A stretch of DNA of 39,638 nucleotides, taken from Pseudorhodoplanes sinuspersici. Its GTDB lineage: Bacteria; Pseudomonadota; Alphaproteobacteria; Rhizobiales; Xanthobacteraceae. Numbering within the stretch: position 1 is the stretch's first letter; each line of letters begins with the position of its first letter. The notes beneath the pieces were generated by a model. It saw nothing but the letters and a program-made list of their open reading frames with translations. It did no database searches and was not told where the DNA came from. The stretch spans positions 1 through 39,638 of the forward strand of contig CAMDXM010000006.1 in NCBI GenBank assembly GCA_945878025.1, in the 5' to 3' direction. Positions 1-9,890 of the stretch are shown in pieces. Made by a program: the position numbers and the translations under genes.

Positions 1-144
1 CCGCCGGCCGCCGGCGGCAAAATCGAGGTCGTCGCGCGCGCGCCCGACGCGCAAGGACACCGCCAGCCGCTCGACAGCACGCCGTGGAATCCGCGCGGCT
101 ATTGCAACAACGCGGCGCATCGCGTGCATGGGCGAACGGGTTGA
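1..144 (+). CDS. C-terminal fragment of a probable sulfite oxidase-like molybdopterin oxidoreductase (5' truncated by window edge)
   Basis: Frame 1 reads ...GGKIEVVARAPDAQGHRQPLDSTPWNPRGYCNNAAHRVHGRTG* with stop at 142-144; the WNPRGYxxNxxHRV tail resembles sulfite oxidase family C-termini. Short fragment. Confidence 0.5.
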   Translation, partial: PPAAGGKIEVVARAPDAQGHRQPLDSTPWNPRGYCNNAAHRVHGRTG

Positions 145-154
145 GAGAAGCACG

Positions 155-255
155 CAAGACGTGGATGGCCGGAATGACTCCGGCCATGACGGTTGAGATA
201 GCTGCGCGTCTCTCTCGCCGTCATGGCCGGGCTTGACCCGGCCACCCACGTCTTG
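155..255. repeat. family 1 palindromic repeat, inverted pair
   Basis: aagacgtggatggccggaatgactccggccatgac ... gtcatggccgggcttgacccggccacccacgtctt. Confidence 0.9.
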
Positions 256-291
256 TTTTTTGGTGACGACAATACTGATCGGCGGAGTAGA

Positions 292-1527
292 TCAACCCAC
301 CGGCCGTTCGTCGGCGATCACCTTGCCGTCATTCGGGAGACTCCCGGGCGCCACGATCCGCACGCCGCCCTTGAGCTTGGTGACCGATTGCAGGGTTTGC
401 GCGATCGCGTCGGACAAGCCGCCGCCCGACGATCCGCATTCGGCATGCAACGTCATCGTATCCTGCTCGCCGTCGCGGCCGACCGAAAGGCGGATGCGGC
501 CGAGCTCGGGGTGACGCTTGGCGACTTCGGCGATCTGCTCCGGCCGCACGAACATGCCTTTGACTTTCGTGGTCTGGTCGGCGCGGCCCATCCAGCCCTT
601 GATCCGCCTGTTGGTGCGCCCGCAGGTCGAGCGGCCGGCCATGATCGCGGACATGTCGCCGGTCGCAAGACGGATCATCGGATAATCCGGACTGAACGAG
701 GTCACGACCACTTCGCCGACATCGCCTTCGGGAACCGGATCGCCGGTGCCCGGACGCACGATCTCGACCAGGATGGTCTCGCTGACCACCATGCCTTCGC
801 GCGCGCGCGTCTCGTAGGCGATCACGCCGGTTTCCGCGATGGCGTAGCATTGCAGCGCGTCGACGCCGCGGCCGGACAATTCCTGCCGCAGCGAGGGCGG
901 CAAGGCGGCGCCGGAGACAAGCCCGCGTTTGAGCGAGGAGACGTCTTTGCCGGATTTCTGCGCGGTATCGAGGATCACTTTCAGAAAATCCGGCGTGCCG
1001 ACATAGCCCGCGGGCCGGAGCTGCGCGATCGCCTCGACCTGCTGTTCGGTATTGCCGACGCCACCGGGAATGATCGGGCAGCCAAGCGCTTCCGCGCCGG
1101 CATCGAACATCCATGCGCCAGGCGTGAGATGATACGAAAAGCAATTATGGACGATGTCGCCCGCGCGAAAGCCGGCCGCGAACAGCGCGCGCGCGACGCC
1201 CGCGAAATCCTTCTCGTGCCCTTCGATCTCGAAAATCGGACCCGGCGACATCAGGATGCGCTTGGCCTTGCCGGGCGCGGTGACGTTATAGCCGCCGAAG
1301 GGCGGACTGTCCTTCTGCAGGGCGACGAGATCGGATTTTTTCAGGGTCGGCAGTTTGGCGAGCGCCGCGCGCGAAGTCACCGATTCCGGATCGATGCCGG
1401 CAAGATGCTTCGCCCAGCCGGGCGCTTTCAGCGCACGCGCGAGCGTCTGCGCGAGCCTTGCGAATTGATCCTGCTCGCGTTGCGCCGGATCGCGGGTTTC
1501 GAGGGAGTCGTAGTGATCTGCACTCAT
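292..1527 (-). CDS. phenylacetate-CoA ligase-like AMP-binding enzyme (PaaK family)
   Basis: 411 aa ORF; PaaK-like features (CFSYHLTPGAWMFDAGAEALGCPIIPGGVGNTEQQ, YAIAETGVIAYE, DQTTKVKGMFVRPEQIAEV). Confidence 0.85.
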   Translation of the reverse strand: MSADHYDSLETRDPAQREQDQFARLAQTLARALKAPGWAKHLAGIDPESVTSRAALAKLPTLKKSDLVALQKDSPPFGGYNVTAPGKAKRILMSPGPIFEIEGHEKDFAGVARALFAAGFRAGDIVHNCFSYHLTPGAWMFDAGAEALGCPIIPGGVGNTEQQVEAIAQLRPAGYVGTPDFLKVILDTAQKSGKDVSSLKRGLVSGAALPPSLRQELSGRGVDALQCYAIAETGVIAYETRAREGMVVSETILVEIVRPGTGDPVPEGDVGEVVVTSFSPDYPMIRLATGDMSAIMAGRSTCGRTNRRIKGWMGRADQTTKVKGMFVRPEQIAEVAKRHPELGRIRLSVGRDGEQDTMTLHAECGSSGGGLSDAIAQTLQSVTKLKGGVRIVAPGSLPNDGKVIADERPVG

Positions 1528-1544
1528 ACCAAGGCCTATCTGAT

Positions 1545-1629
1545 GTCATGGCCGGGCTTGTCCCGGCCATCCACGTCTTTGGTTGCTTCAAGTAAGACGT
1601 GGATGCCCGGCACAAGGCCGGGCATGACG
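1545..1629. repeat. family 1 palindromic repeat, inverted pair
   Basis: gtcatggccgggcttgtcccggccatccacgtctt ... aagacgtggatgcccggcacaaggccgggcatgac. Confidence 0.9.
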
Positions 1630-1640
1630 GAGTTGGGTTG

Positions 1641-2486
1641 CTACGCCAGCCAGCGCTTGCGGCGCTTGTAATGCTTGCCCTCGCGGAACGACTTTCGCTT
1701 GCCGTCGGCGATGCCGAGATAGAATTCCTTCACGTCCTCATTCTCGATAAGCGACTTCGCGTCGCCGTCCATCACCACGCGGCCATTCTCGAGAATGTAG
1801 CCGTAGCGGGCGAATTTGAGCGCCATATAGGTATTCTGCTCGGCCAGAAGAAACGACACGCCTTCCTTCTCGTTGAGCGATTGCACGATGCCGAAGATTT
1901 CCTCGACGATCTGCGGGGCCAGCCCCATCGAAGGCTCATCGAGCAGGATCATCTTCGGGCGCGACATCATCGCGCGGCCGATCGCGCACATCTGCTGTTC
2001 GCCGCCCGAGGTATAGCCCGCCATCGCATGGCGGCGCTCCTTCAGGCGCGGAAAATACTGGTAGATCGCTTCGAGATCCTTCGCGATGGCCGCGCGGCCA
2101 TCCTTGCGCGTGAACGCGCCGGTCAGAAGATTTTCCTCGATGGTGAGATGGCCGAAGCAATGCCGGCCTTCCATCACCTGCACGCAGCCGCGGCGCACGA
2201 GCTGATTGGGCGAGAGGCCCTGCACCTCCTGCCCCTCGAACACGATCGAACCTTTGGTGACTTCGCCGCGCTCGGATTGCAGAAGATTGGAAATCGCTTT
2301 CAGCGTGGTGGTCTTGCCGGCGCCATTGGCGCCGAGCAGAGCGACGATGCCGCCTTTCGGCACGTCGAGCGAGACGCCTTTAAGCACCAGAATGACGTGA
2401 TCGTAAATCACCTCGATATTGTTGACCGTAAGGATCGCATCGGCTTTCGCGGCGGCCGAGGCTTTGGTCTGAACGGCGAGATTCAT
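1641..2486 (-). CDS. livF: branched-chain amino acid-type ABC transporter ATP-binding protein (LivF family)
   Basis: Walker A GANGAGKTT, signature TSGGEQQMCAIGRAMM, Walker B MILLDEPSMGLAP; next to LivKMHG homologues. Confidence 0.92.
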   Translation of the reverse strand: MNLAVQTKASAAAKADAILTVNNIEVIYDHVILVLKGVSLDVPKGGIVALLGANGAGKTTTLKAISNLLQSERGEVTKGSIVFEGQEVQGLSPNQLVRRGCVQVMEGRHCFGHLTIEENLLTGAFTRKDGRAAIAKDLEAIYQYFPRLKERRHAMAGYTSGGEQQMCAIGRAMMSRPKMILLDEPSMGLAPQIVEEIFGIVQSLNEKEGVSFLLAEQNTYMALKFARYGYILENGRVVMDGDAKSLIENEDVKEFYLGIADGKRKSFREGKHYKRRKRWLA

Positions 2487-2550
2487 CTGGTCGCTCCGGA
2501 AAAAGCGCCTCTCCCCGCCTGCGCGGAGAGAGGCTTTGTTTCGAAAAGCC

Positions 2551-3885
2551 TTACGACGACTTGTCGCAAGGTTCCGTGCGCTTCGGCCAGCCGGCGTTCT
2601 TCGTGACGTAGTCGTCGGCGTCTTTTTCGAGCAACGGACGCACTTTGTCCTTCATGGGCGCGATCCAGTCGGAGATCTTCACCCACTTGGCGCCGTCCCA
2701 TTGCTGCATATAGGCCGAGTGATGGCCATTATGGTCGGCACAGCTGACGTTAGTGATCGGCGCGCCGAAGCCCGACAGGCCGAGCTCCTTCCAGCGCGCT
2801 TCGGAAATCGTCAGCGACTCGAGACCGCGGCGGACCTCAGGACCGGCCACGACTTTCTTGCCGCTGAGCTTTTGCGCGTTGCGGATCGCTTCCGCGATCA
2901 GCACCGAGTTGTAGATGCCGCGATTGTAGAGATTTTCCGCGAACTTCTCCTTGTCGACCTGGCTCTTGCCGGTGTCCACGACGTGCTTCTTGATGTCCTT
3001 GAGCGCCGGATAGTTGTCGCCGATGCCGTTGATGTTGAGCGACAGATAGCCCTTGGCTTCCTTGCCGCCGCCGCGGGCGTCGTCATCGGAGCCGGACCAC
3101 CAGATGCCGACGAAATGATCCATCGGATAGCCGTTTTCAGCGGCGCGCTTCACGGCGGTCGGGTTCATCGCTCCCCAGCCCCACATGATCATCCAGTCCG
3201 GGCGGTCGCGGCGCACGGACAGCCATTGCGCGGACTGGTCCTGCATTTCCTTGCCCGCCACCGAATATTCTTTCACGTTGAAGCCGTAATCCTTCGCGAA
3301 CTGATTAAGCAGCGGAAGCGGCTCGCGGCCATAGCCGCTTTCGAGGAAGATGAATCCGATGGTCTTGCCCTTCAGCTTGTCGAGGCCGCCTTCCTTGCCG
3401 CCGATATAGCGGAAGATCATGGAGAGGCCGTCCCAATAGGTCGCGGGCGGATTGAAGATCCAGGGGAACTTTTCACCCACAGCCGAGGCCGAGAGACCAT
3501 AAGCCATCGACAGGATCGGAATCTTGTCGACCGCGGCCTTCGGGATCAGTTGCAGCGTGATGCCCGTCGAATACGGATTGATCACGGTCGGGTTCTTGCC
3601 CTTGATCGACTCGTAGCATTCGACGCCTTTTTTGGTGTCGTAGCCGGTCTCGCATTCTTCGATGTTCAGCTTCACGCCGCCGATGCCGCCGTCACGCTCG
3701 TTGAGCATGACGAGATAGTCCCGCATGCCGTTGGCAAGCGGGATGCCGGAATTGGCGAACGGGCCGGTTCGGTAGGTCAAGAGCGGTACATAGATGCTGT
3801 CTTGAGCGTCAGCCTTCGTGGTCAGCGCGTCGACGCTCACCAAACCTGCGAAAGCCGCGCCAAGAATCAGATACTTGAGGCGCAT
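2551..3885 (-). CDS. Liv-type ABC transporter periplasmic substrate-binding protein
   Basis: 444 aa with N-terminal signal (MRLKYLILGAAFAGLVSVDALTTKADAQ) and type I periplasmic binding protein features; located inside the liv cluster. Confidence 0.9.
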   Translation of the reverse strand: MRLKYLILGAAFAGLVSVDALTTKADAQDSIYVPLLTYRTGPFANSGIPLANGMRDYLVMLNERDGGIGGVKLNIEECETGYDTKKGVECYESIKGKNPTVINPYSTGITLQLIPKAAVDKIPILSMAYGLSASAVGEKFPWIFNPPATYWDGLSMIFRYIGGKEGGLDKLKGKTIGFIFLESGYGREPLPLLNQFAKDYGFNVKEYSVAGKEMQDQSAQWLSVRRDRPDWMIMWGWGAMNPTAVKRAAENGYPMDHFVGIWWSGSDDDARGGGKEAKGYLSLNINGIGDNYPALKDIKKHVVDTGKSQVDKEKFAENLYNRGIYNSVLIAEAIRNAQKLSGKKVVAGPEVRRGLESLTISEARWKELGLSGFGAPITNVSCADHNGHHSAYMQQWDGAKWVKISDWIAPMKDKVRPLLEKDADDYVTKNAGWPKRTEPCDKSS

Positions 3886-4006
3886 TGTGTTTCTCCCTTT
3901 ATTCGACCGGCTTTTTCACCAAGCCGGACTTGATGTGCCCCTTTTTGGGGGCAACCGCCTCCGGAGCCAGAGACTCCGGAAACGGAATTACGCAGAGTGT
4001 GCTCCC

Positions 4007-5080
4007 TCAATACGGATAGGGCCACACCCTCAATTTCTGTTTCGCGATCTGCCATAGCCGCGCAAGTCCGTGCGGCTCGACGATCAGAAAGAATACGATC
4101 AGCGCGCCGACAACCATGAAGGTGATGTGTTCGACGGTCGCGGCATGAACGGGGATGCCGAGATGGGGCGGCACGAAGCGCAGGACGATCGGCAGCATGA
4201 AGATCAGCGCCGCTCCGAAATACGAACCGAGCAGGCTTCCGAGGCCTCCGATGATCACCATGAACAGAATTGAAAAGCTCTGGTTGATGGAGAAAACGGT
4301 CGATTCCGCGCCGCCATACCAGAGAAAAACCAGCATCGCGCCCGCGACGCCGCAATAGAAAGACGACACCGCGAAGGCGAGCAGCTTGGTCGGCAACAGC
4401 CGAATGCCCATCAGCTCGGCCGCGATATCCATGTCGCGCACCGCCATCCACATGCGGCCGATGCGGCCATGCACGATATTGGAGGCGGTCCAGGTCATCG
4501 CAATGACGATGGTGAGCACGATCAGGTAGCGGGTCTCCGCCGTCGCATTTGCGCCGGTGACCGGGATGCCGAACAGCGTGCGGCTCGGGACTTCGATCGC
4601 CGCCGACGTATTGTAGTTATAGAGCCAGGGAATCCGGATGAAGCACCACTCGAGGAAGAATTGCGCCGCGAGCGTCGCCACCGCGAGATAGAACCCCTTG
4701 ATGCGAAGCGACGGCAATCCGAAAATGATGCCGACGAGCGCGGAGAAGAATCCGGACGCGATGATCCAGATGATGATGTTCACGCCCGGAAAATAGGTCG
4801 TCAGCTTGTAGCAGGCATAGGCGCCGACGCCCATGAACGCGCCGGTGCCGAGCGACAGCAGCCCGGTATAGCCGGTCAGAATATTGAGCCCGATCGCGGC
4901 CAGCGTGAAGATCAGAAACGGAATCATCATCGCGTTGAGCACGAAGTCGTTCGCAGTCCAGCCCAGCACGTAAGCGGCGATCACGATAACGATGATACCG
5001 ATGCGATCCTGCAGGATCGGGAAGATTGCCAGATCGCTCGCGTAGCTCGTTTTGTATTGTCCGACTTCGCGGTAGAACAT
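4007..5080 (-). CDS. livM: branched-chain amino acid-type ABC transporter permease (LivM family)
   Basis: Hydrophobic permease (LNILTGYTGLLSLGTGAFMGVGAY, SFYCGVAGAMLVFLW). The ORF extends to 5170 but the likely start is MFYREVGQYKT at 5080. Confidence 0.9.
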   Translation of the reverse strand: MFYREVGQYKTSYASDLAIFPILQDRIGIIVIVIAAYVLGWTANDFVLNAMMIPFLIFTLAAIGLNILTGYTGLLSLGTGAFMGVGAYACYKLTTYFPGVNIIIWIIASGFFSALVGIIFGLPSLRIKGFYLAVATLAAQFFLEWCFIRIPWLYNYNTSAAIEVPSRTLFGIPVTGANATAETRYLIVLTIVIAMTWTASNIVHGRIGRMWMAVRDMDIAAELMGIRLLPTKLLAFAVSSFYCGVAGAMLVFLWYGGAESTVFSINQSFSILFMVIIGGLGSLLGSYFGAALIFMLPIVLRFVPPHLGIPVHAATVEHITFMVVGALIVFFLIVEPHGLARLWQIAKQKLRVWPYPY

Positions 5081-5090
5081 CGATCGATCC

Positions 5091-6047
5091 TTATATGCGC
5101 TCGATGATTTTCTCGCCGAACAGGCCATGCGGCCAGAACAGCAAGAAGACCAGCGCGATGACGAATGCAAACCAGCTGTCGGTTCCGCCGCCGATCAGCG
5201 GGCCCCAATAGAATTCCGCGATCTTCTCGCCGACGCCGACGATCAGGCCTCCGACGATCGCGCCCGGGATCGAGGTGAAACCGCCAAGGATCAGTACTGG
5301 CAACGCTTTCAACGCGATGACATCGAGCGCGAAGGATACGTCCGAGCGCGCGCCCCACATGATGCCGGTGACGAGCGCGACAAGACCCGCCGCGAACCAG
5401 ACGATCACCCAGATCTGCTCAAGCGATATGCCGACGGAGAGCGCGGCCTTGTGGCTGTCGGCGACCGCGCGCAGCGCGCGCCCGATACGCGTTTTCGAGA
5501 AGAAGACCGAAAGACAGGCGACCATGGCGGAGGCGATGATCGCGGCGGCGATATCGAGCTTCTGCAGGCTTACGATTCCGCCGAAAGCGGGAATGTTGAT
5601 ACGGCCCTTCGGCAGATAGAGCTCCTCGGTGATCATGATCTTCGGATCGCCGCCGAAAATCAGTTCGCCAAAGCCGATCAGGAAATAGGTCAACCCGAAT
5701 GTCGCCATGAACAGGATGATGTCCGGCTGGTTGATCAGCGGCCGCAGGACAATGCGCTCGATGGACCAGGCCAGCGCGAACATCACGACGATCGTCAACG
5801 CAAGCGCGGCGAAGGCCGGCAGCCCGGCGGTATGCAGGCCGACAAGCGTCAGCGCCGCGAACACCACCATGATGCCCTGGGCAAAATTGAAAACGCCCGA
5901 CGCCTTGAAAATCAGCACGAAGCCGAGCGCGATCAGCGCGTACAGCATTCCGCCGACGAGACCCTCCCACAGGGTCTGCACCAGCAGATCCGGCGCCGCG
6001 ACCATCTGCGCGAACGGATCGATCAAGACTTTATAGAGAATGTCCAT
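5091..6047 (-). CDS. livH: branched-chain amino acid-type ABC transporter permease (LivH family)
   Basis: 318 aa; GGMLYALIALGFVLIFKASGVFNFAQG is typical of LivH. Confidence 0.92.
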   Translation of the reverse strand: MDILYKVLIDPFAQMVAAPDLLVQTLWEGLVGGMLYALIALGFVLIFKASGVFNFAQGIMVVFAALTLVGLHTAGLPAFAALALTIVVMFALAWSIERIVLRPLINQPDIILFMATFGLTYFLIGFGELIFGGDPKIMITEELYLPKGRINIPAFGGIVSLQKLDIAAAIIASAMVACLSVFFSKTRIGRALRAVADSHKAALSVGISLEQIWVIVWFAAGLVALVTGIMWGARSDVSFALDVIALKALPVLILGGFTSIPGAIVGGLIVGVGEKIAEFYWGPLIGGGTDSWFAFVIALVFLLFWPHGLFGEKIIERI

Positions 6048-6053
6048 CGTTCC

Positions 6054-6854
6054 TCAATGCGCCACGCCGAGATAGGCGTCGATGACGGCCTGATCCTGTT
6101 TGACGTCCTCGGGCGTGCCGTCGGCGATCTTGCGTCCGTAGTCGAGCACGACCACGCGATCGGACAGATCCATCACGACGCCCATGTCGTGTTCGATGAG
6201 CGCGATCGTTGTGCCGAAATGCTGGTTCACGTCGAGAATGAAGCGCGACATGTCTTCTTTCTCTTCCAGATTCATGCCCGCCATCGGCTCGTCGAGCAGG
6301 AGCAAATCCGGCTCCATCGCGAGCGCGCGAGCGAGTTCGACGCGCTTCTGCAAGCCGTAGGGAAGACGCCCGACCTGAACTTTCCGGATGTGTTCGATAT
6401 GCAGGAAATCGATGATCTCCTCGGCGCGCAGGCGGTGCTCGACCTCTTCCTTCATCGCCGGGCCGAAACGCAGCATCTGCCAGAACAGGCCGCGCTTCAT
6501 GCGCAAAGTGCGGCCGGCCATGATGTTGTCGAGCGCGCTCATGCCGCGGAACAAGGCCACGTTCTGGAAGGTGCGCGCGATGCCACCGGCCGCGGCGTCG
6601 TGAGGGCGCATTTTCGAGCGGGTCTGCCCGCGGAAGGTGATCTTGCCCCTCTGCGGCGTATAGAATCCGTTGATGACATTGAGCATCGAGGTCTTGCCGG
6701 CGCCGTTCGGGCCGATGATCGCGCGGATCTCTCCTTTGCGGATATCGAACGACACGTCGCGGATCGCGTGCACGCCGCCGAACGACAGCGAGACATTCTC
6801 GACCGCGAGCAGCACTTCTCCGGCGGCGATGTCGGACTGGCTCGGCGCCCTCAT
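6054..6854 (-). CDS. livG: branched-chain amino acid-type ABC transporter ATP-binding protein (LivG family)
   Basis: Walker A GPNGAGKTS, LPYGLQKRVELARALAMEPDLLLLDEPMAGMN; 4-nt overlap with the upstream ligase gene. Confidence 0.92.
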   Translation of the reverse strand: MRAPSQSDIAAGEVLLAVENVSLSFGGVHAIRDVSFDIRKGEIRAIIGPNGAGKTSMLNVINGFYTPQRGKITFRGQTRSKMRPHDAAAGGIARTFQNVALFRGMSALDNIMAGRTLRMKRGLFWQMLRFGPAMKEEVEHRLRAEEIIDFLHIEHIRKVQVGRLPYGLQKRVELARALAMEPDLLLLDEPMAGMNLEEKEDMSRFILDVNQHFGTTIALIEHDMGVVMDLSDRVVVLDYGRKIADGTPEDVKQDQAVIDAYLGVAH

Positions 6855-8866
6855 GCGGCTTTCCCCATCGCATTCGGGACCGGAACGGTTTTCATGTCGA
6901 CGATTTTCACGCGCGCGGCAATCACGCCCTTGCGGCCGTCTTCGAAAGTGACCTCGGTGCGGATGTCGGCCTCTTTCGAGCCGTCATAGAGGCCGTTCAC
7001 CAGCGAATTGTAGCGCTCGGCGATGAAGCCGCGCCGCACTTTTTGCGTGCGGGTCAATTCGCCGTCATCCGCGTCGAGTTCCTTGGGCAGAATGAGAAAG
7101 CGCTTGATCTGCGCGCCCGCCATCGGGCCTTCCTCGACCAGCGAACGATTCACCTCGTCGACATGCTTCTCGATCATCTCGTAGACGCGGGGGTGATTGG
7201 CCAGTTCCTGATACGAGCCGTAAACCACGTTGTTCCGTTCGGCCCAGCTTCCGACCGCGACCAGATCGATATTGAGCATCACCGCGACAAAGTCGCGCTT
7301 GTCGCCATAGGCGACCGCTTCCTTGATGTTCGGATAGAACTTCAACTTGTTCTCGATATATTTCGGCGCGAGCAGCGTGCCGTCGTTGAGGCGGCCGACA
7401 TCCTTGGCGCGGTCGATGATTTTCAGATGCCCGGTCTTGGGATCGAAGAAACCGGCGTCGCCGCTTTTGACCCAGCCGTCCGGCGTCTTCGTCTCCGCGG
7501 TTTTCTCCGGGTCCTTGTAATAGCCGAGGAAAACGCCGGGCGACCGGAACATCACCTCGCCGTTGTCGTCCACTTTCACCTCGACGCCGATATTGGGCTT
7601 GCCGACGGTATCGGCGTAGATTTCGCCGTCCGGTTGCGCCGTGATGTAAACGGACGCCTCGGTCGAGCCGTAAAGCTGCTTCAGATTGATGCCGAGCGAA
7701 CGGTAGAACTTGAAAATCTCCGGCCCGATCGCCTCGCCCGCGGTATAGCCGACCCGGATCCGGGACAGGCCATAACGGTTCTTCAGCGGCCCGTAGACCA
7801 GGATCTCGCCCAGCCAATAGATCAGGCGCGCGCCGAGCGGCACTTTTTCCTTGTTGAGGATTTTCTCGCCCCATTTGCGCGCATGGCCGATGAAAAAATT
7901 GAACATGCCGCGCATCAAGGGGCCGGCGTCTTCCATCCGCACCATGGTCAGCGTCAGCAGGTTTTCGTAAACGCGCGGCGGCGCGAACGCGTAAGTGGTG
8001 CCGACCTCGCGCCTGTCTTCCACGACGGTCTCGCCCGATTCCGGACAATTGACGCAGAAACCCGCGACATAGGATTGCGCGAACGAGAAGATATGGTCGC
8101 CGACCCAGGCGATCGGCAGATAGGCGATCACTTCCTCGTTCTCGCCGAGATGGTCGAAGAGATTGCCGTTGCGCGCCGAGATCAGGACATTGTCCTGCGT
8201 CAGCATCACGCCCTTGGGCCGGCCGGTGGTTCCCGATGTGTAGAGGATGATGGCGAGGTCGCCGCCTTTTCCTTCCGCGACCGTCTTCTCCCAACGCTCG
8301 CGCATGGCGGGATCTTCCAGCCTCTCGCGCCCGGCCTTGATGACATCGTTGATCCAGGTCAGCCGCGAATGATCGTAGTCGAGCAAACCGCGCGGCTCGT
8401 CATAAATGAGATGGGTGAGTTTCGGCACCCGCTCGGAAATCGAGAGGATCTTGTCGACCTGCTCCTGGTTCTCCGCGACCGCGACGGTGACCTCGGCATG
8501 TTCGAGCACGTAAGCCATTTCGTCGGCGACCGAGTCGGCATAAAGCGGCACCGGAACTGCGCCGAGCGCCTGCGCCGCGCAGATCGCCCAATAGAGACGC
8601 GGCTTGTTGGCGCCGATGATGGCGATCTTGTCGCCGCGCTTGATCCCCATGGACTCGAGGCCGGCGGAGAAAGCGCGCACTTCTTCGAGGACCTGCGACC
8701 AGGTCCAAATCTGCCAAATGCCCAGATCCTTGTGGCGCAACGCCGGTTTGTCGCCGCGCACGCGCGCATTATGGATCAGAAGCTTCGGAAAGGTGTTCGC
8801 CTCGGCGGCGGCCTTATTCGCCACGTCGCCGTCCTCCCTATGTTTTAGGCCGCGCGTTGATCGCAC
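6851..8866 (-). CDS. AMP-dependent long-chain acyl-CoA synthetase/ligase
   Basis: 671 aa; ILYTSGTTGRPKGVMLTQDN, GYTAGEAIGPEIFKFYRSLGINLKQLYGSTE, DGWVKSGDAGFFD. Confidence 0.93.
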   Translation of the reverse strand: MRSTRGLKHREDGDVANKAAAEANTFPKLLIHNARVRGDKPALRHKDLGIWQIWTWSQVLEEVRAFSAGLESMGIKRGDKIAIIGANKPRLYWAICAAQALGAVPVPLYADSVADEMAYVLEHAEVTVAVAENQEQVDKILSISERVPKLTHLIYDEPRGLLDYDHSRLTWINDVIKAGRERLEDPAMRERWEKTVAEGKGGDLAIILYTSGTTGRPKGVMLTQDNVLISARNGNLFDHLGENEEVIAYLPIAWVGDHIFSFAQSYVAGFCVNCPESGETVVEDRREVGTTYAFAPPRVYENLLTLTMVRMEDAGPLMRGMFNFFIGHARKWGEKILNKEKVPLGARLIYWLGEILVYGPLKNRYGLSRIRVGYTAGEAIGPEIFKFYRSLGINLKQLYGSTEASVYITAQPDGEIYADTVGKPNIGVEVKVDDNGEVMFRSPGVFLGYYKDPEKTAETKTPDGWVKSGDAGFFDPKTGHLKIIDRAKDVGRLNDGTLLAPKYIENKLKFYPNIKEAVAYGDKRDFVAVMLNIDLVAVGSWAERNNVVYGSYQELANHPRVYEMIEKHVDEVNRSLVEEGPMAGAQIKRFLILPKELDADDGELTRTQKVRRGFIAERYNSLVNGLYDGSKEADIRTEVTFEDGRKGVIAARVKIVDMKTVPVPNAMGKAA

Positions 8867-9108
8867 GTACCGTTTCCTGCCGCCTTTTGACGGCTTTCCC
8901 TGGAATTCTCTTTATACATCAAACCGCAGACACAAGCCCTCCGCAAGTTACGACTTGACAGACAGGACGCGGCTTTGTTCGGTATGGGTGCCGGGCTGTT
9001 TGCCTGACGGTGCCCCCGGCACTTGCGCCACAATCGGATTTTTGCAGGCCATTTCGCGGCGCGGAATGAGCGCGCTCGATCGCACAAAGCCGTGATCGCG
9101 CGATGTGG

Positions 9109-9855
9109 TTAATCGCCAAAATTCCGAAGACGCTCGAGATTGAGCACGGTTAGGCCGTTGCGCTCGACGAGCAACAGCCCCTTGGCCTCCAGCGTCTGCA
9201 GGCTCTTGTTGGTCACCGGCCTGGACAACCCCGACAGCAATCCGATCTCTTCCTGGCTGATGTCGAGATGCATATCCGCCTGCGGGTACAGCACCGGGTT
9301 GAACAGCCAGGCGATGCTGCGCGCGAGACGCGCGGTCGCATCGAGCGAGCGATCATACTCGACCAGCGCGATAAATTGTCCCAGCCGCTCGTTGAACTGG
9401 CGCACGAGGTAGCGGTTGAACGCTACGCTGTTCTCGAACAGCCAGTTGAAGGTCGGACGGTTCATGAAGGCAAGGCGCGTCTCACGCAGAGCCACCAGAT
9501 CATAATGGCGAGGCTCGTTCTTGAGCAGACTGCCTTCGCCGAACCATCCGCCGGCGCGGATGCCCGCGAGCGTTACGGTCTTTCCGGAATGCGATGTGGT
9601 CGAGAGCTTCATCAGGCCGGATGCGATGCCGGTCCATGCGTCGAGACGGTCGCCGCGGTGGCAGACATATTCGCCCTGCGAGAACGATTTTTCGATGATG
9701 CCTTTGCGGATACGCTCGATTTCATCGCTGCTCAGATCGCGTGACCACGGCGCGATTTTTCTTAAATAGTCTGGTTGGATCACGGGTGCCGTCCGGGTCT
9801 TGCGCGCAACACGATCATCGCCGTCAGTATGGCTGTGAAACGCTTCTCCGCTCAA
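9109..9855 (-). CDS. Crp/Fnr family transcriptional regulator
   Basis: 248 aa; cyclic-nucleotide-binding-like fold (FSQGEYVCHRGDRLDAWTGIASGLMKLS) followed by an HTH (ISQEEIGLLSGLSRPVTNKSLQTLEAKGLL). Confidence 0.9.
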   Translation of the reverse strand: MSGEAFHSHTDGDDRVARKTRTAPVIQPDYLRKIAPWSRDLSSDEIERIRKGIIEKSFSQGEYVCHRGDRLDAWTGIASGLMKLSTTSHSGKTVTLAGIRAGGWFGEGSLLKNEPRHYDLVALRETRLAFMNRPTFNWLFENSVAFNRYLVRQFNERLGQFIALVEYDRSLDATARLARSIAWLFNPVLYPQADMHLDISQEEIGLLSGLSRPVTNKSLQTLEAKGLLLVERNGLTVLNLERLRNFGD

Positions 9856-9890
9856 GCCGACGCGAAGCAGACTGGTCCGACAAAACGCTG

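Noticed and set aside
223-1671. 482-aa plus-strand ORF
   Set aside because: Antisense to the PaaK-like gene and reads through palindromic repeats at both ends.
5127-6989. 620-aa plus-strand ORF
   Set aside because: Antisense shadow of livH/livG; composition dominated by R/D/E/Q/H as expected for reverse reading of high-GC coding DNA; no recognisable domain.
7043-8848. 601-aa plus-strand ORF
   Set aside because: Antisense to a clear acyl-CoA ligase; no domain signatures.
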